A stretch of DNA of 64,000 nucleotides from Alkalicoccobacillus plakortidis (GTDB taxonomy: Bacteria; Bacillota; Bacilli; Bacillales; Bacillaceae_D): assembly GCF_023703085.1 (NCBI RefSeq), contig NZ_JAMQJY010000002.1:248001-312000 (forward strand), written 5' to 3'. Every line of letters begins with the position of its first letter. Positions within the stretch are counted from its first letter, which is position 1. A program made the translations under genes and the position numbers. The notes beneath the pieces are model-generated. The model did no database searches and was not told where the DNA came from. It was given only the letters and a program-made list of their open reading frames with translations. Positions 18,883 through 28,418 of the stretch are shown here, piece by piece.

Positions 18883-20220
18883 GACAATATATACTTAAAT
18901 TTGTTTTTTGTGGCTTTATTAGTTGCTCTCACTGCTTTTTTTGTGGCTTCAGAGTTTGCGATTGTCAAAATCAGGAGTACAAAGATTGACCAACTTGTAC
19001 AGGAGGGTCATAAGAGTGCGGTTCTAGCGAAAAAAGTAACCACGAACCTTGATGAGTATTTATCTGCGTGTCAGCTTGGGATAACCATAACGGCACTAGG
19101 TATCGGTCGATTAGGTGAACCAACGTTTGAGGTGATGCTACACCCAATTATTGAGACATTACCCATTAACAGTAGCACACTCATCACAACGGTAAGTATT
19201 GTTGTATCCTTTGCGATCATGACATTTTTGCATGTTGTAGTAGGTGAACTTGCTCCAAAAACGTTGGCTATTCAAAAAGCAGAAAGAATTACGCTTCTGG
19301 TTTCAAGACCATTGCGTGCATTCTATCTACTTATGTACCCACTTATCTGGTTCTTAAATGGCGCTGCTAGACTTTTGACTCGTTCTGTTGGTTTAAAATC
19401 AATGTCTGAGCATGATGTGACTCATTCAGAAGAAGAGTTACGCTTAATTCTTTCAGACAGCTACAAAGGTGGAGAAATTAATCAGTCTGAATTCAAATAT
19501 GTAAGTAAAATATTTGATTTTGATAACCGCGTGGCAAAAGAGATTATGGTTCCTCGAACAGAAATTTCTGCTATCTCGGTAGATGATCCTATTAGTAAAA
19601 ACCTTGAATTTATGCGAAAAGAACGATTTACTCGTTTTCCTGTTGTAAATGGGGACAAAGATAATATTCTTGGTGTGATTAACGTTAGAGAAGTTCTGAC
19701 TGATATCGTCTCACCAGATGTTACAAAAGATGTTGTCTTAAATGACTATATTCGCCCCGTTATATCAGTTATTGAATCAATTCCAGTAAATGATTTACTT
19801 GTAGAAATGCAGAAACAACAAATTCACATGGCGATCCTTTTTGACGAATATGGTGGGACGGTTGGTCTTATCACAGCAGAAGATATCATTGAAGAAATAG
19901 TCGGAGAAATTAATGATGAGTTTGATGTCGAAGAAGATCCACAAGTACGGAAGATCAATGATGATCACTATATTATTGATGGAAAAACATTGATTAGCGA
20001 TGTAAACAAGCTATTAAATGTCGAACTCGACGAAACCGATGTAGATACAATTGCTGGTTGGTTGCTCACTGAAAAGTATGATATTGAAGTGAATGAAGCC
20101 ATGAACTACGCGAATTTCACCTTCACAGTGAGAGAATTTGATAGTCATCAAATTAAACAAGTTGAGATCATCAAAATGGAAAAAGATCAGCAGCTAGCCC
20201 AACAGCTTGCTTCTACGTAA
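18880..20220 (+). CDS. mpfA: CNNM/CBS-domain magnesium exporter (MpfA-type, UPF0053)
   Basis: A 446-residue membrane protein with an N-terminal CNNM/DUF21 domain of four helices, containing FFVASEFAIVKIR and FLHVVVGELAPKTLAI, a pair of CBS domains (about 215-335; motifs EIMVPRTEISAI and HMAILFDEYGGTVGLIT) that sense ATP-Mg in relatives, and a C-terminal CorC/HlyC domain. B. subtilis MpfA (YhdP), of the same architecture, exports Mg2+. Paralogues are common, so the exact orthologue is uncertain. The start codon is TTG, reached through a hairpin-bridged ribosome site, which fits translational control. Confidence 0.8.
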   Translation: MDNIYLNLFFVALLVALTAFFVASEFAIVKIRSTKIDQLVQEGHKSAVLAKKVTTNLDEYLSACQLGITITALGIGRLGEPTFEVMLHPIIETLPINSSTLITTVSIVVSFAIMTFLHVVVGELAPKTLAIQKAERITLLVSRPLRAFYLLMYPLIWFLNGAARLLTRSVGLKSMSEHDVTHSEEELRLILSDSYKGGEINQSEFKYVSKIFDFDNRVAKEIMVPRTEISAISVDDPISKNLEFMRKERFTRFPVVNGDKDNILGVINVREVLTDIVSPDVTKDVVLNDYIRPVISVIESIPVNDLLVEMQKQQIHMAILFDEYGGTVGLITAEDIIEEIVGEINDEFDVEEDPQVRKINDDHYIIDGKTLISDVNKLLNVELDETDVDTIAGWLLTEKYDIEVNEAMNYANFTFTVREFDSHQIKQVEIIKMEKDQQLAQQLAST

Positions 20221-20225
20221 GTAAA

Positions 20226-20262
20226 AAGGAAAGTGCCATTACCGGCACTTTCCTTTTTTATA
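20226..20262. terminator. Terminator between convergent genes
   Basis: AAAGGAAAGTGCC and GGCACTTTCCTTT form a 13-bp stem followed by TTTT. Confidence 0.9.
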
Positions 20263-20902
20263 AGACACCTTTTTTAGCGTGCTGCTCTGCCTCTAAAGAA
20301 TCCAAGTGAGCCGTTCGATTTGTATAATGTAAATATGGTAAATCAGCATCATTTGGCCATTCTAAAAGTGTGACACTCGTGTTGCCTATCACAAATGGAC
20401 GATGGAAGTCAGACCATTTGTCGCCTACTAAAATATACATTAACAAAATGCTGATAAAACCTCCGTGAGAAACAATTGCTACAGATTCATTCATATGCTC
20501 TTGCTTCAGTTCTTGCAATACAAGACGACAGCGTTCTGTTAGTTCTTCTTTTGTTTCCGTCCCCTCGATACCTGATGTTATAATCGACTTTTTAACTGTA
20601 ATAGGATATTTTTCTTTAATTTCATCTCTTGTTAAGCCTTGCAAAGGTCCTAAGTAAACCTCACGTATTTTATCCCATGTCTGAACAGAACGTTTTGTGG
20701 TTTCACCAATCTTCTTTGCTGTATCATACGCTCTAGTAAGATCACTACTATAGATGTAGTCTAGTTTCATTTCTTTACAGTACGCACTAATGAGGTCGAC
20801 TTGTTTTGTGCCAAGTTCAGATAACGGAAAATCCATTGCTCCTTGTATTTTCCCTTGAAGATTGCCCATCGATTCTCCATGCCTAATTAAATAAAGTTTC
20901 AA
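20258..20902 (-). CDS. Histidine phosphatase family protein
   Basis: A phosphoglycerate-mutase-fold phosphatase with the catalytic LIRHGES at the N-terminus, the second arginine motif SDLTRAYDTA, and the second histidine in VSHGGFIS. The substrate is unknown; family members act on sugar phosphates, nucleotides or proteins. The best start is the TTG at 20902, with AAGGAGAGG just upstream. The stop of the preceding gene overlaps this start as TTGA, so translation is coupled. It shares a terminator with the convergent mpfA gene. Confidence 0.85.
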   Translation of the reverse strand: MKLYLIRHGESMGNLQGKIQGAMDFPLSELGTKQVDLISAYCKEMKLDYIYSSDLTRAYDTAKKIGETTKRSVQTWDKIREVYLGPLQGLTRDEIKEKYPITVKKSIITSGIEGTETKEELTERCRLVLQELKQEHMNESVAIVSHGGFISILLMYILVGDKWSDFHRPFVIGNTSVTLLEWPNDADLPYLHYTNRTAHLDSLEAEQHAKKGVL

Positions 20903-21102
20903 TTTCCCTCTCCTTCTCGTTCCCATTCCTTCTTAAATTGGACCGCCTTTATTTCTATTTGATTTATCATTTGTAAAAATCGCTCCAAATCGGCAGGCTC
21001 AGCTGTTTCTGAATCCATCGAATCAAGTGAAGTGATCAATAATTGAAGTCTATTTTTTAAGTAAGACAAATGTTGCTCTTTATCGTGAATGGCTCCACCC
21101 AC
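20899..21102 (-). CDS. Small coiled-coil protein coupled to the histidine phosphatase
   Basis: A 67-residue, mostly helical acidic protein beginning MGGAIHDKEQHLSYLKNRLQ, without membrane segment. Its TGA overlaps the start of the phosphatase gene, so the two are probably made together and may interact. I do not recognise a family. Confidence 0.65.
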   Translation of the reverse strand: MGGAIHDKEQHLSYLKNRLQLLITSLDSMDSETAEPADLERFLQMINQIEIKAVQFKKEWEREGEGN

Positions 21103-21282
21103 TGTTCTTCACTCCTTTTCCTTGATACTCTCTTTATCTAGTTACTTCTAAGAAGCTTAACAGAATCATACACATAGCTCAAATCAATTAGAGATCTTTT
21201 AACTTCCTTTTAATTGCGTTATGATATAACATGATATCTTGTTACAAGCCGTATTCTAAAGGCTAATAAAGGAGACTTCTTA

Positions 21283-22404
21283 GTGTTAAAGACCTCAAAT
21301 CTACCAATTACCCCTGAAAATGATCCATGGGAAGCTTATTTAGATATAAAAGAATTTGGCCACTTGGCCTTAACGAATGTTGAATTCACGACTACAACTC
21401 TCTGTAACATGCGTTGTGAGCATTGTGCAGTCGGCTATACATTAAGTCACAAAGATCCTGATCCATTGCCATTAGATCTATTTATTAAACGCCTAGATGA
21501 ACTACCCAACTTACGTGCACTTAGTATCACAGGTGGGGAACCAATGTTATCGGCTAAGTCTGTAAAGGAGTATGTTGTTCCTCTATTACAATACGCTCAT
21601 AGCCGTGGTATACGTACACAAATTAATTCTAATCTAACAATGAAGTTAGAGCGTTATGAGGCTATTCTTCCATACCTTGACGTTCTGCATATCTCTCATA
21701 ATTATGGTAGTGTTGAAGATTTTACAGAGATTGGTTTTGCAATGATGGAGAAGAAACCAAGCCTAAAACAACGTGAGGCTTATTTCTATCGTATGGTTGA
21801 GAATGCACGCGAGCTTACTCGTCGTGGAGTCCTTGTTTCAGCAGAGACAATGATTAATAAGCGTACGATTCCTCACCTAAAAGAAATCCATGAACAAATT
21901 GTGGAAATGGGCTGTCAAAGGCACGAGGTGCACCCTATGTACCCTGCAGATTTCGCAAGCGCCCTAGAAGCAGCATCACTTAAAGACATTCGCAAAGGGA
22001 TACACACATTGCTCGACTCAAGAAATCCCGATGTTTGGATGCTTTTTGGTACCCTACCTTTTTATCCATGTAGTGATAATTCTGAAGACCTTGCACTACA
22101 AGAGAAGCTGTTTCAAGCAAAAAACGTCACGGTTCGTAATGATCCGGACGGTCGATCAAGATTAAATATTAACATTTTTGATGGTTCCATTATTGTGACA
22201 GACTTTGGTGACACACCTGAGCTAGGAAATGTCCAGGATACACCACTACAGCAGGCATATGACACGTGGATGCGCTCTGATATTGGTCGCTCTGTACAAT
22301 GTCATTGTCCCGCTGTTCAATGCCTTGGACCAAATATATTAGTGAAAGATGCGTATTATCCAGAGGTGGATTTCTTAAAACGCAGTTCAAATTTATCCTT
22401 GTAA
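21283..22404 (+). CDS. yfkAB: YfkAB, radical SAM protein with C-terminal CxCxxxxC
   Basis: A 373-residue radical SAM enzyme. The SAM-cluster cysteines are in LCNMRCEHCAVGY (Cys-X3-Cys-X2-Cys) and GGEP follows at about residue 85. Near the C-terminus CHCPAVQC matches the CxCxxxxC signature that names this family. The substrate is unknown. The start is a GTG at 21283 with AAAGGAGAC upstream. It lies divergent from the phosphatase pair and convergent with yfkD, the order seen in B. subtilis. Confidence 0.9.
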   Translation: MLKTSNLPITPENDPWEAYLDIKEFGHLALTNVEFTTTTLCNMRCEHCAVGYTLSHKDPDPLPLDLFIKRLDELPNLRALSITGGEPMLSAKSVKEYVVPLLQYAHSRGIRTQINSNLTMKLERYEAILPYLDVLHISHNYGSVEDFTEIGFAMMEKKPSLKQREAYFYRMVENARELTRRGVLVSAETMINKRTIPHLKEIHEQIVEMGCQRHEVHPMYPADFASALEAASLKDIRKGIHTLLDSRNPDVWMLFGTLPFYPCSDNSEDLALQEKLFQAKNVTVRNDPDGRSRLNINIFDGSIIVTDFGDTPELGNVQDTPLQQAYDTWMRSDIGRSVQCHCPAVQCLGPNILVKDAYYPEVDFLKRSSNLSL

Positions 22405-22412
22405 CTCAAGAG

Positions 22413-23204
22413 TTAATTTTTAGCCATGTATGTGAACGAAAGGTAATCCTGCACAGGAATCCAAGCACCAATGCCTTGCTGGGTAATGTTCTTCACTTCA
22501 AGTCTTTTTTTACCACCTTTAACAACCACATATACTTCGCCATAGGTTACGTTTCCTTTCTCGTGAATGGCTGGAACGTAGCTATGCAAATAACCGACCT
22601 GCTGTGTGGATACATTGTAGGTCTGATTTTTGCGTGTGCCTTGTCCGATCACCGTATCAAATGATAAAGGCAAACCGGTGGTCTCGCCAGCATGAATCAT
22701 CATCATTTTGCGAACTGCCTCTGCGTTTGGAATAGCAGCCGTTAACCCTCCTGTTACCTTTTTCTGCTGATCTTGTGAATAGGTCATTTGTGCAGGAGAT
22801 TGCGCACCGCGGTTGTCTAGATAATTTGTGTTGACCTTTTGATATTGCCAGTTCACCTCTGTACCAGCTGTTTCATATGCGAGTGGCCATTCACCAAGAT
22901 AAACAGAAACCCTCAGCCCGATCCCAAGCAGCGGGTTGCCTATGTGAGATTCATTTAATAAACGAATGAGGTCAGGGTTTGTGATTTTTTCATCCGTTGA
23001 ATTAAGAAATTCTTGTGCCAACTCACTGGGGTGTAAATAAGGCAAATCCTGTGTCCCATTTGAATACGTATTTTCTTTTGAAATAGACAGTGCTGAATCA
23101 GGAATTTTGTATGGATTTTCTGCCTTATCTTCAGCATTGGCATATGGTTGAAAAGTGAGAATTAATGCTGTCATCAATAAAGTCATGAATACACGTCGTT
23201 TCAT
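22413..23204 (-). CDS. yfkD: YfkD-family secreted protein
   Basis: A 263-residue protein with a clear signal peptide (MKRRVFMTLLMTALILTF then a cleavage-like ANAED). The mature part is rich in Asn, Gln and Thr with a beta-strand-rich C-terminal half, and shows no catalytic motif I recognise. Its place next to yfkAB and before the MFS gene matches B. subtilis yfkD, a family of unknown function. It begins divergent from the MFS gene and ends nine bases from the convergent yfkAB. Confidence 0.8.
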   Translation of the reverse strand: MKRRVFMTLLMTALILTFQPYANAEDKAENPYKIPDSALSISKENTYSNGTQDLPYLHPSELAQEFLNSTDEKITNPDLIRLLNESHIGNPLLGIGLRVSVYLGEWPLAYETAGTEVNWQYQKVNTNYLDNRGAQSPAQMTYSQDQQKKVTGGLTAAIPNAEAVRKMMMIHAGETTGLPLSFDTVIGQGTRKNQTYNVSTQQVGYLHSYVPAIHEKGNVTYGEVYVVVKGGKKRLEVKNITQQGIGAWIPVQDYLSFTYMAKN

Positions 23205-23305
23205 TCAATCTCTACCTCCTGTTTTTTATGGAGATAGTTTATACCAAGTGTCAAAAAAATATGTAATCCTGCTCGTTCTTACTGTTTTTGTGGAGGTTCA
23301 AGGAA

Positions 23306-24478
23306 ATGAAAGAAAATCGTCCCGGCTATCGCTTTACCATGCTTATTGTGATGGTAGCCATTGCTGGTTTTGCTCAAGGTATGTTATTGCCCTTATTATC
23401 CATAATGCTTGAAGAAGCCGGAGTTTCCTCTTCATTAAATGGGTTAAACGCTACCGCCTTATATATTGGCGTTCTGCTTGCTTCCCCATTTATTGAACGG
23501 CCTGTTCGTACTTTTGGTTACAAACCTGTTATTACAATAGGGTTGATTGTGATGACCATTAGCTTGTTACTTCTGCCCTTGTGGACCTTCTTTTGGTTCT
23601 GGTTTGTGGTACGTATGGTCATTGGCATTGCTGATAATATGGTTCACTTTGCCACTCAGGTATGGATTACTTCTACAAGTACGGCTCGTAATCGTGGTCG
23701 TAATATTTCGATCTATGGTCTTGCATTTGGACTTGGTTTTGGATCTGGTCCATTAATGATTAATTTACTTATGATTGCTGAATGGCTACCCTTTGTTATC
23801 TCTGCAGCCTTAACTTTTATAACATGGATATTCGTTTCTAGACTCGTGAATGAATTTCCCTCGGAAGAATTGGATACACGTGGACCAAAAACAACGTGGG
23901 GAAGATATCGTTCTGTTGTTAAATTAGCTTGGTTTTCATTGCTACCTGGTTTCGCTTATGGATATTTAGAAGCATCTCTTCATGGTAATTATCCAGTGTA
24001 CGCCTTACGGTCAGGTTTAAGTATTGATCAGGTCTCGCTGCTTCTGCCAGCGTTTGTTGTTGGCGGTTTGATCACTCAGATTCCATTAGGCTTAGCTAGT
24101 GATAAATTTGGCCGGAAAATCATTTTGCTTTCCATTGCCTCCTTAGGAAGTGTCTGTTTTTTTCTAATGATTGCTGTTGAGCATTCACCTTCAATCTTGT
24201 TCATCTTATTTATAGCAGGTGGAGGCTGTGTGGGCTCGCTTTATTCGTTGGGTGTGGCGTATATGGCTGATTTGGTCCCTACTCACCTTTTGCCTACAGC
24301 AAATGTGATGATGGCTGTTAGCTTTGGACTCGGTAGTATAACTGGACCTTTAATTGGTGGTTGGTCTATCGAATTATTTGAACATGGAAGCATCTATTAT
24401 TCAATTGGAGGAATGCTGATTTTACTTGTAGGAGCAGGGTTTCTTTTCCGCCATCAACATGAAGCACAAACAATATAA
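23306..24478 (+). CDS. yfkF: MFS transporter YfkF
   Basis: A 12-helix major facilitator transporter of about 391 residues. Signature loops are visible: RPVRTFGYKP between helices 2 and 3, STARNRGRNIS between helices 4 and 5, and SDKFGRKII between helices 8 and 9. The substrate is unknown; resemblance is to drug exporters. I choose the ATG at 23306, nine bases after GGAGG, over an in-frame GTG at 23288. The position follows yfkD as in B. subtilis. Confidence 0.85.
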   Translation: MKENRPGYRFTMLIVMVAIAGFAQGMLLPLLSIMLEEAGVSSSLNGLNATALYIGVLLASPFIERPVRTFGYKPVITIGLIVMTISLLLLPLWTFFWFWFVVRMVIGIADNMVHFATQVWITSTSTARNRGRNISIYGLAFGLGFGSGPLMINLLMIAEWLPFVISAALTFITWIFVSRLVNEFPSEELDTRGPKTTWGRYRSVVKLAWFSLLPGFAYGYLEASLHGNYPVYALRSGLSIDQVSLLLPAFVVGGLITQIPLGLASDKFGRKIILLSIASLGSVCFFLMIAVEHSPSILFILFIAGGGCVGSLYSLGVAYMADLVPTHLLPTANVMMAVSFGLGSITGPLIGGWSIELFEHGSIYYSIGGMLILLVGAGFLFRHQHEAQTI

Positions 24479-24483
24479 AAGCA

Positions 24484-24514
24484 AAAAAAACGGCAGCGAT
24501 TAGCTGCCGTTTTT
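24484..24514 (+). terminator. Terminator of yfkF
   Basis: AAACGGCAGC and GCTGCCGTTT pair around GATTA, followed by TTG. Confidence 0.9.
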
Positions 24515-24782
24515 GTTCCTGTTCACGAAAAAAGAGGATTTATTCAAATAACAATTTGGGGTCGAATCGATTATTGTCCTTCACAGGGACACCTCACTTC
24601 TCCATTGTTTGTTAAAAACAATTTTGAAATTCATCATCACTGTACATTCGTATCACCTCATAAGAAGTATACTAACAAAACGCTTCTATCCTATTGCTTG
24701 TTGAACATCAACTTAATCGAGTCAGGACCCGGAAGCAGATAAACTGCGTTCCGTAAACCTAGTATGTGCGTGTTTTTATTGC
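24515..24782. other. Intergenic region without a recognised gene
   Basis: This stretch contains only an 11-codon minus-strand frame starting near 24648 with a GAGGTGA ribosome-like site. I see no repeat, RNA motif or longer ORF. Confidence 0.4.
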
Positions 24783-25151
24783 TTATTCGTCATTTTGATG
24801 ATTTTTTAAGTATTTTACTTCTATCGCAGCTTCCTTTGCCGATTCAATGGCTTCCTTAGAGCTGATTCGAATATGATTCGCCGTATCAGATAGCTTTCTA
24901 AAATCAGCTGATAAATCAGATATAATGGTTGAAACTTCAGTAGCTGTTTCCTTTACTTGATCGATGATATCCTCTCGATTGTCACGAATAAAAACAAAGG
25001 TATCCGTTGTAGCTTCTTTAAGATTTTTAGCTTCCTGACAAACCTGATCACGCCACTTTTTCTTGGATAAGATGGTCGCAACTCCAATAACCGCTACCCC
25101 ACCAATAATGAGTGACGTACATACTCCAGATGAACATGATTTTTTCTTCAA
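24783..25151 (-). CDS. Small single-helix membrane protein with a long amphipathic tail (YtxH-like)
   Basis: A 122-residue protein. After MKKKSCSSGVCTS comes one hydrophobic helix (SLIIGGVAVIGVATIL), then about 90 residues of charged helix with regular Thr, Ser and Ala. The layout resembles YtxH-domain proteins of general stress in Bacillus, but I see no diagnostic sequence. The two N-terminal cysteines do not form a lipobox. AAAGGAGGAA lies upstream of the ATG. Confidence 0.65.
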   Translation of the reverse strand: MKKKSCSSGVCTSLIIGGVAVIGVATILSKKKWRDQVCQEAKNLKEATTDTFVFIRDNREDIIDQVKETATEVSTIISDLSADFRKLSDTANHIRISSKEAIESAKEAAIEVKYLKNHQNDE

Positions 25152-25235
25152 CTATGATTCCTCCTTTGAACCTTGATTGTTCTAATCATATCAATAACGA
25201 GCCACAAAATAAAAGGCAAGTCCCTTTTAACCATA

Positions 25236-25269
25236 AAAAAAGCAACCACTCTACTCAGCAGTTGCTTTT
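25236..25269 (-). terminator. Terminator of the small gene at 25274-25420
   Basis: AAAAGCAAC and GTTGCTTTT pair; the minus strand continues into a run of T. Confidence 0.8.
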
Positions 25270-25273
25270 ACGA

Positions 25274-25420
25274 TTAATTATATGCCTCTACAAGTAACTC
25301 ATCCGTTTCCAATAATTCAAATTCATTATGAGGTTTCTTTTTTAATTCCTTTAATTCTGTTCTCATCTGTTCAATTTGTTTCTCCATTAATTCGATACGT
25401 TTCTTCTCTGACATTGTCAT
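25274..25420 (-). CDS. Hypothetical 48-residue coiled-coil protein
   Basis: The frame starts with ATG at 25420, after GGGGGAG, and encodes a highly charged helical peptide (KKRIELMEKQIEQMRTELKE) with heptad-like spacing, ending ELLVEAYN. It has a good ribosome site and its own terminator, which supports expression. The family is not recognised. Confidence 0.6.
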   Translation of the reverse strand: MTMSEKKRIELMEKQIEQMRTELKELKKKPHNEFELLETDELLVEAYN

Positions 25421-25671
25421 TTGATCTCCCCCATATCTCATCTGACTGAACAGTCGCTCAGATTAACCTTTTAAAAAAAGTCCGTTCCCATTAGTTATTA
25501 GAATCATAGTAACAATTTTCGCGCAATTTGTAAAGCCTCTTTCATTCTTTTATATTCGCCTTTTTTCGACTTTGTGTGTTAATTTTAAAAATTGTCATAA
25601 TTTTATGTTTGAAAGATAATCTAACGTGCTATACTGTAGCTATATCCTAAACTAATGGTAAGGTGATACCT

Positions 25672-25827
25672 ATGAGAAAACAATTTGTGCGATTTGAAGA
25701 TCTTATGGATCAAAATCGATCAGAACTATTAAATGATGAGGACGCGCTTGACCGCCTCGACGATCGTTTGGATGCAAGAAATGCAGAGAAAGAACTGCGC
25801 AAACTAAAAAAAGCTGAACAGAACTAA
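25672..25827 (+). CDS. FbpB-like small basic protein
   Basis: A 51-residue charged protein beginning MRKQFVRFEDLMDQNRSELL and continuing DRLDDRLDARNAEKELRKL. The arrangement (basic start, F..L...N...LL, then ERLE-like heptads) resembles the FbpB family; in B. subtilis FbpB helps the Fur-controlled RNA FsrA in iron sparing. I see no convincing Fur box upstream; TTGTCA and GATAAT 17 bases apart form a sigma-A-like promoter ending 25619. AAGGTGA precedes the ATG. The assignment is by pattern only. Confidence 0.6.
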   Translation: MRKQFVRFEDLMDQNRSELLNDEDALDRLDDRLDARNAEKELRKLKKAEQN

Positions 25828-25841
25828 CGAACCTGCTTTTA

Positions 25842-25880
25842 ACATGCTTTGAGCCCTCTAGCTCAGAGCATGTTTTTTTA
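25842..25880 (+). terminator. Terminator of the FbpB-like gene
   Basis: ACATGCTTTGAGC and GCTCAGAGCATGT pair around CCTCTA, followed by seven T. Confidence 0.9.
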
Positions 25881-25974
25881 TGCTGCCATTCTTCAAAAAA
25901 CTTCCTTTGCATGTGCATATTTCCCCTTCTTTTACACAAGGTAGAACTAACTACGCTTGAGAGGGTTGAAGTCA

Positions 25975-27327
25975 TTGGATAGTGTACTACTGTCAAGAAT
26001 GCTTTTTGGGTCATCAATGGCCTTCCATATTATATTCGCTACATTAACGGTTGGTATCACCTTAATGATCTTACTTGCAGAAATTATGAGGTTAATTAAG
26101 AAGGACGATGATTATGCGTTACTCGCCAAACGTTGGACTAAAGGTGCGGCTGTTCTTCTTGGTGTTGCAATCCCCTCTGGAACAATCGTTGCGGTTATGC
26201 TTTCACTTCTCTGGCCACATTTTATGGCAATTGTTGGTGAAGTAATTGCTTTGCCTTTTCAAATTGAGATCTTTGCCTTTTTCTTAGAGGCGTTGTTTCT
26301 TTCAATCTATGTGTACGCCGCTGACCGCTTAGGACCAGTTACACGATTGATTGCTGTCTTTTTTGTTGCTTTTGGGGCTTCAGCCTCTGCTATTCTTATC
26401 ACAAATGCACACGCTTGGATGAACACACCTCGTGGATTTGATCTAGTTGACGGTCAGGTTGTAAATGTTGACCCTCTTGCTGCGATTAAAGCTCCAAGTT
26501 TTTTAGTAACAGCAAACCATGTGGTAGGCACTGCATTTATGACTGGTGCATTTGTTCTTGTAGCAGTTGCTGCGTATAAATTGTTACATAATCAGCTGTC
26601 AAAAAGAGAAATCACTTATCACCGAAAGGGATTATTATTGTCTTTAATCGTTGCTTTCATCATGTCTTCATATACAGCTTTGTCTGGTCATGAAACAGCT
26701 GTCATGTTATATGAGGAATTACCTATCAAACTTGCCGCATCTGAAGGTTTATTTAATACAACCGACAACGCAGCTCTCACTGTATTTGGCACGCCAAGTA
26801 TTGAAGCAGAAGGTGTAATTGGCGGAATCGAAATACCCGGCATGCTGAGTTGGATTGCGACAGGCTCTACTGACGGAGTGATCCAGGGTTTAAATGAATT
26901 TCCACAGGATGAATGGCCACCATTGTTTATCCACACACTCTTTAACGTAATGGTAGCGATTGGCTTCACCTTACTTGGCTTAGCGGCTCTTGGCCTGGTA
27001 ATTTGGTTCCTTCGTCGAAAACAAGAAGGTGTGATTTTTCCAAAATGGTTGCTTGTTGCCTTTGTTGCCTGTGGCCCACTTGCGGTTATCGGTATTGAAA
27101 CAGGCTGGATTTACAGTTGTACAGGTAGACAGCCTTGGACAATCTACGGTATCCAACGAACTGTAGATGCTGCAACGAACTCAGGTAATTTAGGCATTTT
27201 ATTCTTCTTGTTTTCTGTCCTTTACATTTTTCTGTTAGTACTCACTGCTTTAGTGATGTACTTCTATTTCAAACGAAACCCAGTATCAGATGAATTTCAT
27301 TCTTCATCTGAACAGCTAAATAGCTAA
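25975..27327 (+). CDS. ythA: Cytochrome bd-type quinol oxidase subunit I (YthA/CioA type)
   Basis: This subunit carries the haems of a cytochrome bd-type oxidase that oxidises membrane quinol and reduces oxygen without pumping protons. About nine membrane helices are seen; the haem b595 His is in MAFHIIFATLTVG, and GRQPWTIYG near the end is a family signature. The Q-loop region is short, as in the CioA/YthA branch, rather than the long E. coli CydA loop. I take the TTG at 25975 as start, nine bases after GAGAGGG, giving 450 residues. It forms an operon with the subunit II gene 16 bases later. Confidence 0.85.
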   Translation: MDSVLLSRMLFGSSMAFHIIFATLTVGITLMILLAEIMRLIKKDDDYALLAKRWTKGAAVLLGVAIPSGTIVAVMLSLLWPHFMAIVGEVIALPFQIEIFAFFLEALFLSIYVYAADRLGPVTRLIAVFFVAFGASASAILITNAHAWMNTPRGFDLVDGQVVNVDPLAAIKAPSFLVTANHVVGTAFMTGAFVLVAVAAYKLLHNQLSKREITYHRKGLLLSLIVAFIMSSYTALSGHETAVMLYEELPIKLAASEGLFNTTDNAALTVFGTPSIEAEGVIGGIEIPGMLSWIATGSTDGVIQGLNEFPQDEWPPLFIHTLFNVMVAIGFTLLGLAALGLVIWFLRRKQEGVIFPKWLLVAFVACGPLAVIGIETGWIYSCTGRQPWTIYGIQRTVDAATNSGNLGILFFLFSVLYIFLLVLTALVMYFYFKRNPVSDEFHSSSEQLNS

Positions 27328-27343
27328 AAAAGGAGCGACTAAA

Positions 27344-28375
27344 ATGGACTCCATGTATATTGCCCTTCTCATCATCTGGGCGTTTCTGTTTATTTATTCC
27401 ATTGCTGGCTCAATCGATTTCGGAGCCGGATTTTGGGCTATGTATTATCAAAACAGGACTGACACCGAATCATCTAGCATTGCAAATCGTTACCTTTCTC
27501 CTTCTTGGGAAGTCACAAATGTATTTCTTGTTTTGTTAGTTGTCGCTTTTGTAGGATTTTTCCCTGGAGGAGCCTCCTCTCTTGGAACTCTAATGATTGT
27601 ACCTTTTTGTCTTGTGTTGATCCTGCTTACCATACGAAGTGCCTTTATGGTGTATTCACATAGTGTGCAACGATACACGCGGTTATTTACAATTTTCTCT
27701 GGAGTAACTGGTCTGTTAATTCCTGCACTATTAATCACCATTCTACCTGCTGCAATTGGCGGTTATGTAATGGATGATGGTGTAAACCAATACATTCTAG
27801 TTGATCGATTATTCTCAAGCTCGACCTTTTACACGCATATTGGGTTTGGACTTGCAACTGAATTGTTTCTGTCCTCGCTATTATTAAGCGACTATGCGCG
27901 TGAGGCCAATTCGATGGAAACCTATCATACGTATAGAAGAAACGCGATGACTCTCGGACCCATCACCTTGGCGTTTGCAGCAGCGGCAATCTACACACTT
28001 ATTCCTCACGCCCCATGGATGTTTGAGAACATTACCGAAAGTTGGCGTTTAGCTCTACTTGGTTTCTCCTTACTTGCCTTCTTAATTGGTTATAGTGCAC
28101 TCTGGTGGCCTGCCAAAACGAAGAGAAAAATTGGACAACCGCGTTATGCCGTCGTTTTTATTATTATTCAATTTGGACTCGCAAGCTTTGCCTACAGCTC
28201 TGCTCAGCTTCCGTACTTGCTCTATCCAGATGTAACCGTCCAAGAAGCCTTTACAAACGAAACAATGTTTAGACTCCTACTCATTGGATACGCATGTGGC
28301 ATGGCTGTATTAATACCAGTGTTTATTTGGTTTTGGAGATTGTTTATGAAAGATAAGAGGTATTTGTTAAAGTAA
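27344..28375 (+). CDS. ythB: Cytochrome bd-type oxidase subunit II (YthB type)
   Basis: A 343-residue, roughly nine-helix protein, subunit II of the preceding quinol oxidase. The N-terminal helix ends GSIDFGAGFWAMYY, resembling the CydB start (LDGFDLGVG), and SPSWEVTNVFLVLL follows, like the CydB pattern GPVWDGNEVWLV. It stabilises the di-haem site rather than binding haem itself. AAGGAGCGA precedes the ATG. It ends at a terminator shared with the convergent transporter gene. No cydCD assembly ABC genes are adjacent. Confidence 0.82.
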   Translation: MDSMYIALLIIWAFLFIYSIAGSIDFGAGFWAMYYQNRTDTESSSIANRYLSPSWEVTNVFLVLLVVAFVGFFPGGASSLGTLMIVPFCLVLILLTIRSAFMVYSHSVQRYTRLFTIFSGVTGLLIPALLITILPAAIGGYVMDDGVNQYILVDRLFSSSTFYTHIGFGLATELFLSSLLLSDYAREANSMETYHTYRRNAMTLGPITLAFAAAAIYTLIPHAPWMFENITESWRLALLGFSLLAFLIGYSALWWPAKTKRKIGQPRYAVVFIIIQFGLASFAYSSAQLPYLLYPDVTVQEAFTNETMFRLLLIGYACGMAVLIPVFIWFWRLFMKDKRYLLK

Positions 28376-28380
28376 AAGAA

Positions 28381-28418
28381 AAGAAGCTCCCATCTCAAAT
28401 GGGAAGCTTCTTTTTTTA
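28381..28418. terminator. Bidirectional terminator
   Basis: AAGAAGCTCCCAT and ATGGGAAGCTTCTT pair around CTCAA, with T-runs on both strands. Confidence 0.9.

Noticed and set aside
24600..24650. Minus-strand 11-codon ORF with a GAGGTGA site
   Set aside because: Too short, no match to any peptide I recognise, and no terminator after it.
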